From: Rhodobacterales bacterium | GTDB lineage: Bacteria; Pseudomonadota; Alphaproteobacteria; Rhodobacterales; Rhodobacteraceae | DNA length: 64,000 bases | Reading direction: 5' to 3' | Assembly (NCBI GenBank): GCA_002747035.1 | Contig: PDRZ01000015.1 | Location: 149,452-213,451 of the forward strand | Shown: piece after piece, positions 45,928 to 53,416 of the stretch | Numbering within the stretch: the first letter of the stretch is position 1 | How the letters are laid out: each line of letters begins with the position of its first letter | Made by a program: the position numbers and the translations under genes | Notes under the pieces: generated by a model | What the model was told of the DNA's origin: nothing | Database searches by the model: none | Seen by the model: only the letters and a program-made list of their open reading frames with translations

Positions 45928-46557
45928 TCAGCGGGTTTCGACCGGCAGATGGGTGTTGCGGGTTTCCCAGCCCTTTTGGTCCAGTTCGGGCGTATCTGAC
46001 GCCGCGCGGGGCCAGCCGACACAGAGATAGGCCACCAGTCGCCACGTGTCCGGCACCGCAAGGTCGCGGGTCAGTTGGTCGGGGTCGAGGATCGAGACCC
46101 AGCCAACCCCAAGCCCAACGGCCCGCGTCGCCAGCCAGAATTGGGTGATTGCGGCCACAACCGAATAACGGCGCATTTCCGGCATGGTTCCGGCACCAAG
46201 GCCCGCGCCCTTGGGCGTGTCTTCATCGCAGAACACCGCCAACTGTACCGGTGCTTCGCGCATCCCTGAAAGTTTCAGCCTGGCATAAAGCGCGGCCTTT
46301 TCCCCGGCATAACCGGCAAGGGCATCCTGATTTGTGGCCTGGAAATTCTTCAATGCGGCGTCGCGCGCCGCGTCGCTGGTCACGCGCAGCACGCGCCAGG
46401 GTTCCGACAGGCCCACCGAGGGGGCCAGAAGGAACGTGTCGAGGCATTGCGTCAACAACGCCTCGTCCACAGGGTCGGTGCGGAAGTGGCGCACATCGCG
46501 CCGCCACCGCATCAACCGGGCAAGGTCGCCCTGAAACTCCGGGGTGAAATCCTGCAT
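45928..46557 (-). CDS. bluB: 5,6-dimethylbenzimidazole synthase BluB
   Basis: Flavin-destroying nitroreductase-fold enzyme (209 aa) that makes the lower ligand of cobalamin from FMNH2. BluB-type features are MRWRRDVRHFR near residue 17, APSVGLSEPWR, the GAGTMPEMRRYSVVAAI lid and VGLGVGWVSILDPDQL. These set it apart from ordinary nitroreductases. ATG at 46557 is chosen over a TTG four codons upstream. It lies 20 bases after rpsP on the same strand, so it is likely read from the ribosomal-protein message. cobO is 15 kb away. Confidence 0.88.
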   Translation of the reverse strand: MQDFTPEFQGDLARLMRWRRDVRHFRTDPVDEALLTQCLDTFLLAPSVGLSEPWRVLRVTSDAARDAALKNFQATNQDALAGYAGEKAALYARLKLSGMREAPVQLAVFCDEDTPKGAGLGAGTMPEMRRYSVVAAITQFWLATRAVGLGVGWVSILDPDQLTRDLAVPDTWRLVAYLCVGWPRAASDTPELDQKGWETRNTHLPVETR

Positions 46558-46577
46558 CCCAGGGCGCAATTCCCTGC

Positions 46578-46967
46578 TTACTCTTCTGCCGCAGCTTCTT
46601 CGGCAGGGGCAGCAGCGGCTTCGGCAGCTTCGGCGGCCTTGGCGGCTTTTTCTTCTGCGCGTTCCTGAGCTTTCTTGCCCGGGGTGCCTTTTTCGGGGTT
46701 GTTACGCTCTTTTTTGGCGACAACACCGGCGGCTTCCAACATGCGCGACACACGGTCGGTGGTTTGCGCACCCTGGTCCAGCCAGTATTGCACGCGCTCC
46801 ATGTTCATTTTCACGCGTTCTTCGCTGTCTTTCGGGAGCAGCGGGTTGTAGGTGCCCAGCTTCTCAATGAAGCGGCCATCGCGGGGCATACGGGAATCCG
46901 CAGCAACGATGCGATAGAAGGGACGTTTTTTCGAGCCGCCGCGGGCGAGACGAATTTTCATAGCCAT
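46578..46967 (-). CDS. rpsP: 30S ribosomal protein S16
   Basis: 129 aa. The conserved core [40 protein letters not shown] and [20 protein letters not shown] is followed by an Ala/Glu-rich tail from about residue 95 ([20 protein letters not shown]) that is longer than in E. coli S16 but common in alphaproteobacteria. AAAGGAG precedes the start. Confidence 0.97.
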   Translation of the reverse strand: MAMKIRLARGGSKKRPFYRIVAADSRMPRDGRFIEKLGTYNPLLPKDSEERVKMNMERVQYWLDQGAQTTDRVSRMLEAAGVVAKKERNNPEKGTPGKKAQERAEEKAAKAAEAAEAAAAPAEEAAAEE

Positions 46968-46994
46968 TGTGTGTTCTCCTTTATAATGGCGGTT

Positions 46995-47010
46995 GAGGGA
47001 TGACTCCCTC
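46995..47010 (-). other. Short hairpin between chorismate mutase and rpsP
   Basis: GAGGGA/TCCCTC (46995-47000 with 47005-47010) with a 4-base loop, partly overlapping the chorismate mutase stop and 28 bases before the rpsP start. It may limit read-through or affect rpsP translation; nothing more can be said. Confidence 0.3.
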
Positions 47011-47305
47011 AGGATTGGTGTTGTTTATGGTGCTGGATAACTTCAGCGATGATGAAGTTCAGGAACTTCTTGGCAAATTCCGGGTCCAGGTCGGCACGGG
47101 TTGCCAAATCTTCAAGCCTTGCGATCTGTTTTTCCTCGCGGGCGGGATCGGAGGGCGGAAGGTCGTGTTCAGCCTTGAGTTTCCCCACGGCCTTGGTGTG
47201 TTTGAACCGCTCGCCCAATGTATAGACGAGGATCGCATCCAGACGGTCGATGCTTTCGCGGTGCTCTTTCAGAACCTCGGCGGCTTGGGCAACGGGATCA
47301 GTCAA
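47009..47305 (-). CDS. Chorismate mutase (AroQ type)
   Basis: 98-residue all-helical protein that converts chorismate to prephenate. The pattern [20 protein letters not shown], then [24 protein letters not shown], matches the AroQ class with Arg/Lys/Glu active-site positions. A TTG at 47305 is the best start: GAAAGGA lies eight bases upstream, whereas the in-frame TTG at 47311 is too close. The start overlaps the end of the preceding GNAT gene, so translation is probably coupled. Confidence 0.85.
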   Translation of the reverse strand: MTDPVAQAAEVLKEHRESIDRLDAILVYTLGERFKHTKAVGKLKAEHDLPPSDPAREEKQIARLEDLATRADLDPEFAKKFLNFIIAEVIQHHKQHQS

Positions 47306-47903
47306 TTGCAAATCCTTTCGGTTTGAAAAGCGGGTCGATGTAGTTGTGGATTTCCATGTCGATCCCGTGCTGGATCTGGCTGTCCATCAACTCGTCCGGT
47401 GAGGGGTGGCGGTAAACGGCGTCCGAGCCGTCGATGGTCGGCGCACCGCGATCTTTGACTGCGCCCAGCCGTTCGGCAAGGCGGATGGAATCAAGGTTCT
47501 TGGGGTCGATATAGCTGACCGCGCCGTTCCAGCCCAACTGATCATAGAAATATTTGCGCGCGGCATTCGTGGCTTCAAGCGCATAGCCGTGGCCGGCTTT
47601 TTCCGGCCAGATGATCCAGGCAAGTTCCTTTTCCGGCCATTTGGCGGGGAACCAGCCGCCGGCCATGCCAAGGGTTTCGTCCGTCACCCGGTCGTGGATC
47701 ATCCACATGCCATAGCCGCGAATGTCCCAATGGCCGATTTCGGCGGCATAGAGCATCCAGGCCTCATAGGCATTGAGTGGCCCGCCCATGAAGCGCGAGC
47801 GATAGGAGGAAAACGTCGCCTTGAAATCGGGGTAATCCTCGGCCTCGGGGCCGCGCAGGATCAGGCGGTTGGTTTCAAGAACGGGGATGTCGCGAAGTCC
47901 CAT
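47298..47903 (-). CDS. GNAT family N-acetyltransferase (tandem copy 4)
   Basis: 201 aa, RimJ/RimL-like branch. Features are PVLETNRLILRGPEAEDYPD at the N-terminus, the acetyl-CoA loop area LAWIIWPEKAGHGYALEATN (GHGYA in place of the usual RGKGYA) and SYIDPKNLDSIRLAERLGAV. It has a C-terminal extension of about 30 residues (MDSQIQHGIDMEIHNYIDPL) that its three relatives lack. Last of four GNAT genes in a row; the substrate is unknown. Confidence 0.85.
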   Translation of the reverse strand: MGLRDIPVLETNRLILRGPEAEDYPDFKATFSSYRSRFMGGPLNAYEAWMLYAAEIGHWDIRGYGMWMIHDRVTDETLGMAGGWFPAKWPEKELAWIIWPEKAGHGYALEATNAARKYFYDQLGWNGAVSYIDPKNLDSIRLAERLGAVKDRGAPTIDGSDAVYRHPSPDELMDSQIQHGIDMEIHNYIDPLFKPKGFAID

Positions 47904-47904
47904 G

Positions 47905-48426
47905 TCAGACGGCCTCCGCTTTTGGGTGGCGATAGATGTGGCAGGGGTGTCCCACGACGTGGCCCTCCCGTTCGAAGGTGGCGCCCAGTCGCCGGGCCAG
48001 TGCCAGCGATCTGGTGTTGGCCGGTTCGATATAGGATATGACGCCGTTCAGCCCCTGATGGGTGGCGGCATAGCGGCGCGCGGCCTGTGCTCCCTCAAAG
48101 GCGAGGCCCTTGCCCTCGAATCCGTCGTAAATATGCCAGCCCAGTTCAGGTTCATCCCAGCCGTCATTGTAAATCATGCCGATGCGACCGGCGGTCTGAC
48201 AGCTTTGGCGATCCTCGACCATCCACATGCCATAGCCACGCAGCGCCCAATGGCCATAGGTGGCAAGAAACCCGCCCCAGCTTCGAATGCGCGGGTAGGG
48301 TCCGCCAACGAATTTCGAACGCTCCGAGGCGCCAAACGCCGCGAAGGCTTCGAAATCCTCTTCACGCGGACCGCGCAGGATAAGGCGTTCGGTTTCAAGG
48401 ACGGGAATATCTAGGGTGAGAGTCAT
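47905..48426 (-). CDS. GNAT family N-acetyltransferase (tandem copy 3)
   Basis: 173 aa. It starts MTLTLDIPVLETERLILRGP and has ELGWHIYDGFEGKGLAFEGA as acetyl-CoA loop and SYIEPANTRSLALARRLGAT. The ATG at 48426 overlaps the stop of the preceding copy (ATGA), and the open frame further upstream belongs to that gene. It is clearly related to copies 2 and 1 but divergent in the middle. Confidence 0.85.
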   Translation of the reverse strand: MTLTLDIPVLETERLILRGPREEDFEAFAAFGASERSKFVGGPYPRIRSWGGFLATYGHWALRGYGMWMVEDRQSCQTAGRIGMIYNDGWDEPELGWHIYDGFEGKGLAFEGAQAARRYAATHQGLNGVISYIEPANTRSLALARRLGATFEREGHVVGHPCHIYRHPKAEAV

Positions 48427-48950
48427 GCCAGCGCCTCCGGCCCGGGGTGGCGATAGGTCACGTGGTTTGCATAGGGGCATGCGGGTGCGTCAGGGTCGAG
48501 CCGCGCACCAAGCCGTTCCGCCAATGCGATAGAGCGGGCATTGTCGCAGTGGATATAGCTGACGAGGGTGGAAAGCCCGGCCGAGTCATAGGCCCAGTGT
48601 CGCGCCGCCTGTGCGGCTTCGTAGGCGATGCCTTTGCCTTCGCCCGTGGGTAGGACCATCCAGCCCAGTTCGACCTCGGGGAAGTAGGGGTGGTTGTAAA
48701 ATCCTATCACGCCGGTGAATGCGCCGCTGTCACGTTCTTCGACGGCCCATGCGCCAAGGCCGGTCAGGGTCCAGGGCGCGGTTTCCTTGCAGAAGTTCGA
48801 CCAGCTCTGAAGTTCATCCAGAGGCCCGCCCACGTATTGGGTGCGCTGCGATGCAAAAGCATCGCGATAGGCGGGAAAATCCGCCATGGTCAACGCGCGC
48901 AGGATAAGGCGCTCGGTTTCAATTACAGGAACATCGAGGGTGAAAGTCAT
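48423..48950 (-). CDS. GNAT family N-acetyltransferase (tandem copy 2)
   Basis: 175 aa, RimJ/RimL-like: MTFTLDVPVIETERLILRAL, ELGWMVLPTGEGKGIAYEAA and SYIHCDNARSIALAERLGAR. The C-terminal RHPGPEALA is identical to the end of copy 1, and the DNA over both gene junctions is a near-perfect direct repeat of about 37 bases, so copies 1 and 2 diverged from a tandem duplication. ATGA overlaps on both sides. Confidence 0.85.
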   Translation of the reverse strand: MTFTLDVPVIETERLILRALTMADFPAYRDAFASQRTQYVGGPLDELQSWSNFCKETAPWTLTGLGAWAVEERDSGAFTGVIGFYNHPYFPEVELGWMVLPTGEGKGIAYEAAQAARHWAYDSAGLSTLVSYIHCDNARSIALAERLGARLDPDAPACPYANHVTYRHPGPEALA

Positions 48951-49471
48951 GCCAGCGCCTCCGGCCCGGGGTGGCGCCAGACTTCTTCGGTGCCGTGGGT
49001 GACGTTCTCATAGGTGCGCTCCAAGGTCGCGCCCATGCGTTTGGCGAGCGCCTGTGAGCGGGTATTGCCCGGGAAGATGTTGCTGGACAGCGTGGTGAAG
49101 CCGAGGGATGAATAGGCATGGTCACGCGCGGCGGTTGCAGCTTCGAAGGCATAGCCCTTGCCTTCGCCATTTTCGAACATGACCCAGCCAAGCTCGGTCT
49201 CGGGCCAGCCTTCGGGGCCCCAGAGACCAACCATGCCAATATGATCGCCGCCCTTGGTCTCGACCATCCAGAAGCCACAGCCTTTCAGAGCCCAGTGCCC
49301 TATGAGAGAGGCAAACCAGCGCCAGGCTTCGTTCCGGTTTTGCGGCCCGCCAAAACCCCAGCTGCGTTCCTTATCTGCGAAGAATGAGGCAACGGCCTCA
49401 AAGTCGCGCTCGGCGGGGCCGCGCAGGATAAGGCGTTCGGTTTCGAGCGTAGGGATGGCGAGGGTGAGCAT
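48947..49471 (-). CDS. GNAT family N-acetyltransferase (tandem copy 1)
   Basis: 174 aa: MLTLAIPTLETERLILRGPA, then ELGWVMFENGEGKGYAFEAA and SNIFPGNTRSQALAKRMGAT, ending WRHPGPEALA. ATG at 49471 lies four bases after the ffh stop, so it is probably expressed with ffh. First of four related genes between ffh and chorismate mutase. Confidence 0.85.
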   Translation of the reverse strand: MLTLAIPTLETERLILRGPAERDFEAVASFFADKERSWGFGGPQNRNEAWRWFASLIGHWALKGCGFWMVETKGGDHIGMVGLWGPEGWPETELGWVMFENGEGKGYAFEAATAARDHAYSSLGFTTLSSNIFPGNTRSQALAKRMGATLERTYENVTHGTEEVWRHPGPEALA

Positions 49472-49475
49472 TGGG

Positions 49476-50993
49476 TTATTTCTTTTTCCCAAAGCCCGAG
49501 AGGCCCGAAGGCAGGCCCATGCCGCCGCCAAGGCCGGGCAGGCCACCGCCCTTGCCCATCTGTTTGGCTGCCGCTTCCAGCGCCTTGGGGTCCATGCCTC
49601 CCTGAACCCCACTGGCCATATCGCCCATGTCGGGCATACCGCCGCCCTTGCCGAACATGCCCTTCATGGCCTGTTTCAACATGCCGCCTTTGCCCCGGCC
49701 GAGCTTTTTCATCATGTCCGACATCTGGCGCTGCATTTTCAGCAGCTTGTTGAGGTCGGAAACCTCCATGCCGGCACCCTTGGCAATGCGCTTTTTGCGG
49801 GATGCCTGCAAAATCTGTGGATTGGCGCGTTCGCGTTTGGTCATGGACTGGATCAACGCGATCTGTTGTTTGAGCACTTTGTCGTCCATGCCTGCGGCTT
49901 CGGCCTGTTTGGCCATTTTGCCCATACCGGGCATCATGCCCATGATGCCTTCCATGCCGCCCATCTTGATCATCTGTTCCAACTGCATCTTGAGATCGTT
50001 CATGTTGAACTGGCCCTTCTGGAAGCGCTTCATCATGCGCTCGGCCTGTTCCTGTTCGATTGTCTCCTGAGCCTTTTCCACCAGCGACACGATGTCGCCC
50101 ATGCCGAGGATGCGGCCCGCGATCCGGTTGGGTTCAAAGGTCTCCAGCGCGTCCATCTTTTCGCCAAGCCCGACGAAACGGATGGGTTTGCCGGTTACCG
50201 CGCGCATGGAGAGAGCAGCACCGCCGCGTCCGTCGCCGTCCATACGGGTGAGCACCACGCCCGAGATGCCGATCTTGGCGTCGAATTCTTCGGCCACCTC
50301 AACGGCGACCTGACCGGTCAGGCCATCGACCACCAGCAGAGTTTCGCGCGGGTCAACGACGTTGCGCACGTCCTCGACCTCTTGCATCAGGATTTCATCG
50401 ATATGCAGACGCCCGGCAGTGTCCAGCATATAGACCTCATACCCCCCCAACGCGGCCTGTTGTTTGGCCCGTTTGGCGATGTCCACGGGTTTCTGTCCGG
50501 GGACGATGGGCAATGTGTCGACGCCGATCTGTTGGCCGAGAACCGCAAGCTGATCCATCGCTGCCGGGCGATAGACGTCGAGCGAGGCCATCAGGACCTT
50601 CTTGCCCTCTTTTTCCTTGAGCCGTTTGGCGAGTTTGCCGGTGGTGGTGGTTTTACCGCCGCCTTGCAGACCCACCATCAGGATCGGTGCGGGCGGGTTA
50701 TCGATTTTCAGTTGGCCGGGGTCGTCCTCGCCGGTCAGCGTATCAACCAGCGCGTCATGCACGATCTTGACGACCTGTTGACCCGGGGTCACGGATTTGG
50801 TGACGGATCGCCCGGTCGCCTGATCCTGGACCTTTTTGATGAACTCGCGGGCGACGGGTAGGGAGACATCGGCCTCAAGCAGGGCCACGCGCACCTCGCG
50901 CAGGGCGGTTTTGACGTCGTCTTCGGACAAGGCACCCTGTTTGGTGAGACGGTCAAAGACGCCAGAGAGGCGTTCGGACAGATTTTCAAACAT
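49476..50993 (-). CDS. ffh: Signal recognition particle protein Ffh
   Basis: GTPase (505 aa) that binds 4.5S RNA and signal sequences for co-translational targeting to the membrane. The NG domain has GLQGGGKTTTTGKLAKRL (G1, near residue 107), DTAGRLHIDE (G3), TRMDGDGRGGAALS and VGLGEKMDALETF. The M domain has ERMMKRFQKGQFNMNDLKMQ, and the C-terminus is Gly/Met-rich (about 70 residues). ATG at 50993 (MFENLSERLSGVF) is the family start. The leader is long and structured. The SRP RNA gene is not seen here. Confidence 0.96.
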   Translation of the reverse strand: MFENLSERLSGVFDRLTKQGALSEDDVKTALREVRVALLEADVSLPVAREFIKKVQDQATGRSVTKSVTPGQQVVKIVHDALVDTLTGEDDPGQLKIDNPPAPILMVGLQGGGKTTTTGKLAKRLKEKEGKKVLMASLDVYRPAAMDQLAVLGQQIGVDTLPIVPGQKPVDIAKRAKQQAALGGYEVYMLDTAGRLHIDEILMQEVEDVRNVVDPRETLLVVDGLTGQVAVEVAEEFDAKIGISGVVLTRMDGDGRGGAALSMRAVTGKPIRFVGLGEKMDALETFEPNRIAGRILGMGDIVSLVEKAQETIEQEQAERMMKRFQKGQFNMNDLKMQLEQMIKMGGMEGIMGMMPGMGKMAKQAEAAGMDDKVLKQQIALIQSMTKRERANPQILQASRKKRIAKGAGMEVSDLNKLLKMQRQMSDMMKKLGRGKGGMLKQAMKGMFGKGGGMPDMGDMASGVQGGMDPKALEAAAKQMGKGGGLPGLGGGMGLPSGLSGFGKKK

Positions 50994-51075
50994 CAGCGGC
51001 CTCCTTGACCGGTTTGTTGGTTTTCCCTGCCGATATGGGAGCGGGGCGGCGAATGCACAATTGCCAAACGACAGG

Positions 51076-51154
51076 CGCCCCCACGGGCGAAACTCGCTGG
51101 TGGGGGGCGATCCCGGCACTGTGGCCATGGGACCGGAAGGTTTTTCACTTCCGG
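51076..51154 (-). other. Structured leader upstream of ffh
   Basis: CGCCCCCAC (51076-51084) pairs with GTGGGGGGCG (51100-51109, one bulged G), enclosing GCGA/TCGC. A second hairpin CCGGAAG/CTTCCGG lies at 51133-51139 with 51148-51154. Both are 80-160 bases upstream of the ffh ATG. They may belong to a 5' untranslated region or a small RNA; no T-run follows either. Confidence 0.35.
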
Positions 51155-51259
51155 AGGTTTTGCAAGGATTTAGGCACCGCGCCACAAAGTGTCAAGGAGT
51201 ATTGGGAAGGTGCTGCATCACCGATTGCGTCAATATCCGGTTTTTCCCTGAAACAATCA

Positions 51260-51300
51260 GACGCATTTGTCTTGACGCATTTGTCGTAATGTTTAATAAT
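51260..51300 (+). promoter_or_regulatory. Promoter with tandem operator-like repeat for the small secreted protein
   Basis: GACGCATTTGTC occurs twice (51260-51271 and 51274-51285), 14 bases apart. TTGACG (51272-51277) overlaps the second copy and TAATAA (51294-51299) is 16 bases on, an acceptable -35/-10 pair. The direct repeat over the -35 suggests a bound regulator. Confidence 0.5.
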
Positions 51301-51396
51301 GCACAGATTAGAGCCGTTGAGTCACTCGAGTTTCGCCAGGTGGTGAGGGGGGGCCAACATGGTGTTGAAGTATTTAAAGTATAAGGAGTGTGGTTG

Positions 51397-51612
51397 ATGA
51401 AAACTAAACTGATGAGCGCGCTGAGCGTGTTCGCCTTTACTGCGACGATGGCAAGTGCTGGCAGTCTGGTCGACCCTGTGGTCGAATCGGAACCTCAAGG
51501 TGATCCCTTTGCGGCAGCCCCGTCTTCGGGATCGCTCGGCGGTAACGCCGGTGCAATCGCGGCAGGCGTTGTCTTGGTGGGTCTTCTTATTGTAGCGAGC
51601 GACGGTAGCTGA
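51397..51612 (+). CDS. Small secreted or membrane-anchored protein
   Basis: 71 aa. A signal peptide (MKTKLMSALSVFAFTATMAS, cleavage after ASA) is followed by a short acidic/Pro region (DPVVESEPQGDPFAAAPS) and a C-terminal hydrophobic stretch (AGAIAAGVVLVGLLIVASDG). This layout recurs among small Rhodobacteraceae envelope proteins of unknown function. AAGGAG sits eight bases before the ATG, giving a strong site. No clear terminator follows. Confidence 0.65.
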   Translation: MKTKLMSALSVFAFTATMASAGSLVDPVVESEPQGDPFAAAPSSGSLGGNAGAIAAGVVLVGLLIVASDGS

Positions 51613-51723
51613 CCTTTATTCTCCAAACCAAGCTACTACCTCGGTCCTGGTGCAGTGTTCGCGCTGTGCCGGGATTGCTCGTTCCTGAAGTGCGCCGGGA
51701 GCAATGGATCAGGTCGACGGAAG

Positions 51724-51957
51724 TCAGGTATTGATGGCCTCGACAATTTGGTGGTGTTTGCCGACATTCGAATAGGCTTGGGGCAGTGGAACCGGCCCGG
51801 AGACGCCGCCTTTTTCAGTTACCAAGGTGACACGGCAGAGGGTGCCGTTTTCCTTGTTTGTGCTTCCGAAGATGGCGTGTTTGATTTCGTCTAGGTCGTG
51901 GCGCGTCTTGGCCTTGCCGCGAAGGGTGGTGCGGCGGGTATCGACCCGTGCATCCAT
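51724..51957 (-). CDS. Possible 77-aa protein of unknown function
   Basis: MDARVDTRRTTLRGKAKTRH ... GPVPLPQAYSNVGKHHQIVE, with GC-rich third codon positions typical of this genome. No signal peptide or membrane segment. The ribosome-binding site is weak, and it lies next to transposase debris, so it may be a gene fragment. No family recognised. Confidence 0.35.
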   Translation of the reverse strand: MDARVDTRRTTLRGKAKTRHDLDEIKHAIFGSTNKENGTLCRVTLVTEKGGVSGPVPLPQAYSNVGKHHQIVEAINT

Positions 51958-52113
51958 GCATGGGGACGGCAGGACGTTGCCCGTACGCGGCGGAGGAAGA
52001 TAAAGGAACCTCTGAGCAAGCGCGTTTTGGGTGGTGGGTTGCCGTTTACGTTGTGGTTACTGCTCTCATTTCGAGGCGCTGATCGCCCCGGCAGCAGGCA
52101 TTTTCGCTTGATT

Positions 52114-52262
52114 TCACGCTTTCAGGCGGACTCCGCCATCAGCTTTCCCCGCACCATATAGAGTCCGCACCATATAGAGATTGGCCAGAGCCGCCAATGT
52201 GAACATTTGAGCCGTATTTTTGGTGTTATAATGCCTATATCTTATGTGGGGGGTTGTTGCTC
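52114..52262 (-). pseudogene. IS5-like transposase C-terminal remnant
   Basis: The minus strand reads ...YNTKNTAQMFTLAALANLYM-VR..., resembling the C-terminal KNTAQMxTLxALxNLxxxRR region of IS5-group transposases, and then stops at 52114. The catalytic DDE parts are missing. CACCATATAGAG is duplicated in tandem at 52153-52164 and 52168-52179 inside the fragment. This is a decayed insertion sequence end, recognised by eye. Confidence 0.55.
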
Positions 52263-52451
52263 ATAAACACATATAAGGTCGCTATATATGACGCATCAAC
52301 AAGAAAATGTGTTTAAAGCGTGCTCACCATTCCAATTCATTCGGATCCTTCCCATTGGTCCATAAGGAGCAATCTGACGACCCTGTGCCGAAGGGGTATG
52401 GGGGCGTCAGGGGGGTGGTGACGTCTCGCGAACGGGGGCTCGCGACAAGGC

Positions 52452-52488
52452 TTGCCCTGTGCATTTGGTGGTCATATAAACTGACCAA
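52452..52488 (+). promoter_or_regulatory. Promoter and nested operator of the FadR-type regulator
   Basis: TTGCCC (52452-52457), 17 bases, TATAAA (52475-52480). The dyad TGGTCA-N7-TGACCA (52469-52487) encloses the -10, nested with TTGGT (52465-52469) / ACCAA (52484-52488). TGGT/ACCA dyads are typical of FadR-subfamily GntR regulators, so this is most likely an autorepression site. Confidence 0.7.
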
Positions 52489-52503
52489 TTAGCGCGGAGA
52501 CCA

Positions 52504-53274
52504 ATGATGCCGTTCCAGCCCGTTCAATCCGAAAAGCTTTCTGTCGCCGTGGTGCGCCAGATCGAGCTGTTGATCCTGCGCGGCATTTTGCAGCCGGGAG
52601 AGCGGTTGCCGCCGGAACGGGAATTGGCCGAAAAACTGGGCGTATCGCGTCCTTCGCTGCGCGAAGCGGTGCAGGATTTGCAGGAGCGGGGGCTTCTGGC
52701 TTCGCGCGCCGGGTCCGGTATTTATGTGGCCGATGTGCTTGGGTCGGCATTTTCCCCGGCATTGGTCAAGCTGTTCGCGGCCCATGATGAGGCGGTGTTC
52801 GACTATGTTGCCTTTCGTCGGGACATGGAGGCATTGGTGGCCGAGCGCGCCGCGACCTATGCTTCGGATACGGATTTGCGGGTGATTCAGAAAGCCTATG
52901 ACCGGATGGCAGCGGCGCATCTGCGACCCAATCCTGAGAAGGATGCGGAATTGGATGCGGACTTTCACATGGCGATCATCGAGGCGAGCCACAACGTGGT
53001 TATGCTTCACATGATGCGGTCCATGTTCGATCTGTTGCACGAAGGTGTGTTTTACAATCGCAGCCAAATGTTCCAGCAAAACACCACGCGGGATGATCTG
53101 CTGGCCCATCACAAGGCGATCAATGATGCGATTCAGGCGCGAGACCCGGCGGCGGCACGGGCGGCGGTCGAGACCCACCTGAACTATGTGGAACGGGCGT
53201 TGGCAGCCCAGCGAAAATATGACCGCAACGAAGAGGTGGCAAAGCAGCGAATCCAGCACGAGGACATGCGGTAG
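52504..53274 (+). CDS. FadR-family (GntR) transcriptional regulator
   Basis: 256 aa. The N-terminal winged helix has the GntR signature LILRGILQPGERLPPERELA followed by LGVSRPSLREAVQDLQERGL. The all-helical FCD ligand domain has metal-ligand-like residues in DADFHMAIIEASHN and LLAHHKAINDAI, placing it with PdhR/LldR-type regulators of carboxylate metabolism. An in-frame second ATG at 52507 is equally possible. No metabolic genes are adjacent, so the regulon is unknown; the operator over its own promoter points to autoregulation. Confidence 0.88.
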   Translation: MMPFQPVQSEKLSVAVVRQIELLILRGILQPGERLPPERELAEKLGVSRPSLREAVQDLQERGLLASRAGSGIYVADVLGSAFSPALVKLFAAHDEAVFDYVAFRRDMEALVAERAATYASDTDLRVIQKAYDRMAAAHLRPNPEKDAELDADFHMAIIEASHNVVMLHMMRSMFDLLHEGVFYNRSQMFQQNTTRDDLLAHHKAINDAIQARDPAAARAAVETHLNYVERALAAQRKYDRNEEVAKQRIQHEDMR

Positions 53275-53331
53275 CGGGGTATTCTCCACTGCACACGAAC
53301 TGTGCAGCAGTTGCAGCCGAGTTGAGCAAAC

Positions 53332-53408
53332 CTAAAGCGTCCTGCCAAAAAACTGAATCACGGGTTTTTGGCAGGACGTGCGAAACACATAAAGGTCGAA
53401 CGCTTTAG
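53332..53408. repeat. GCGTCCTGCC-family palindromic repeat, short copy
   Basis: A 77-bp element from CTAAAGCGTCCTGCCAAA to GGTCGAACGCTTTAG, with an internal CCTGCCAAAAA/TTTTTGGCAGG hairpin. It aligns with the reverse complement of the 117-bp copy at 56749 minus about 40 internal bases. Its end provides the AGGG in front of the next gene. Confidence 0.75.
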
Positions 53409-53416
53409 GGCAGAAT

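Larger units (their letters stand above)
51613..52503. other. Gene-poor island with mobile-element debris
   Basis: About 890 bases between the small secreted protein and the FadR-type gene. It holds a possible small gene on the minus strand (51724-51957), an IS5-like transposase 3' remnant (52114-52262) and an AT-richer tract (52200-52330) unlike its surroundings. The remainder shows nothing I can name. Confidence 0.5.

Noticed and set aside
51000-51390. SRP (4.5S) RNA gene in the ffh leader
   Set aside because: The conserved small-domain core of bacterial SRP RNA is not present; only unrelated hairpins are seen.
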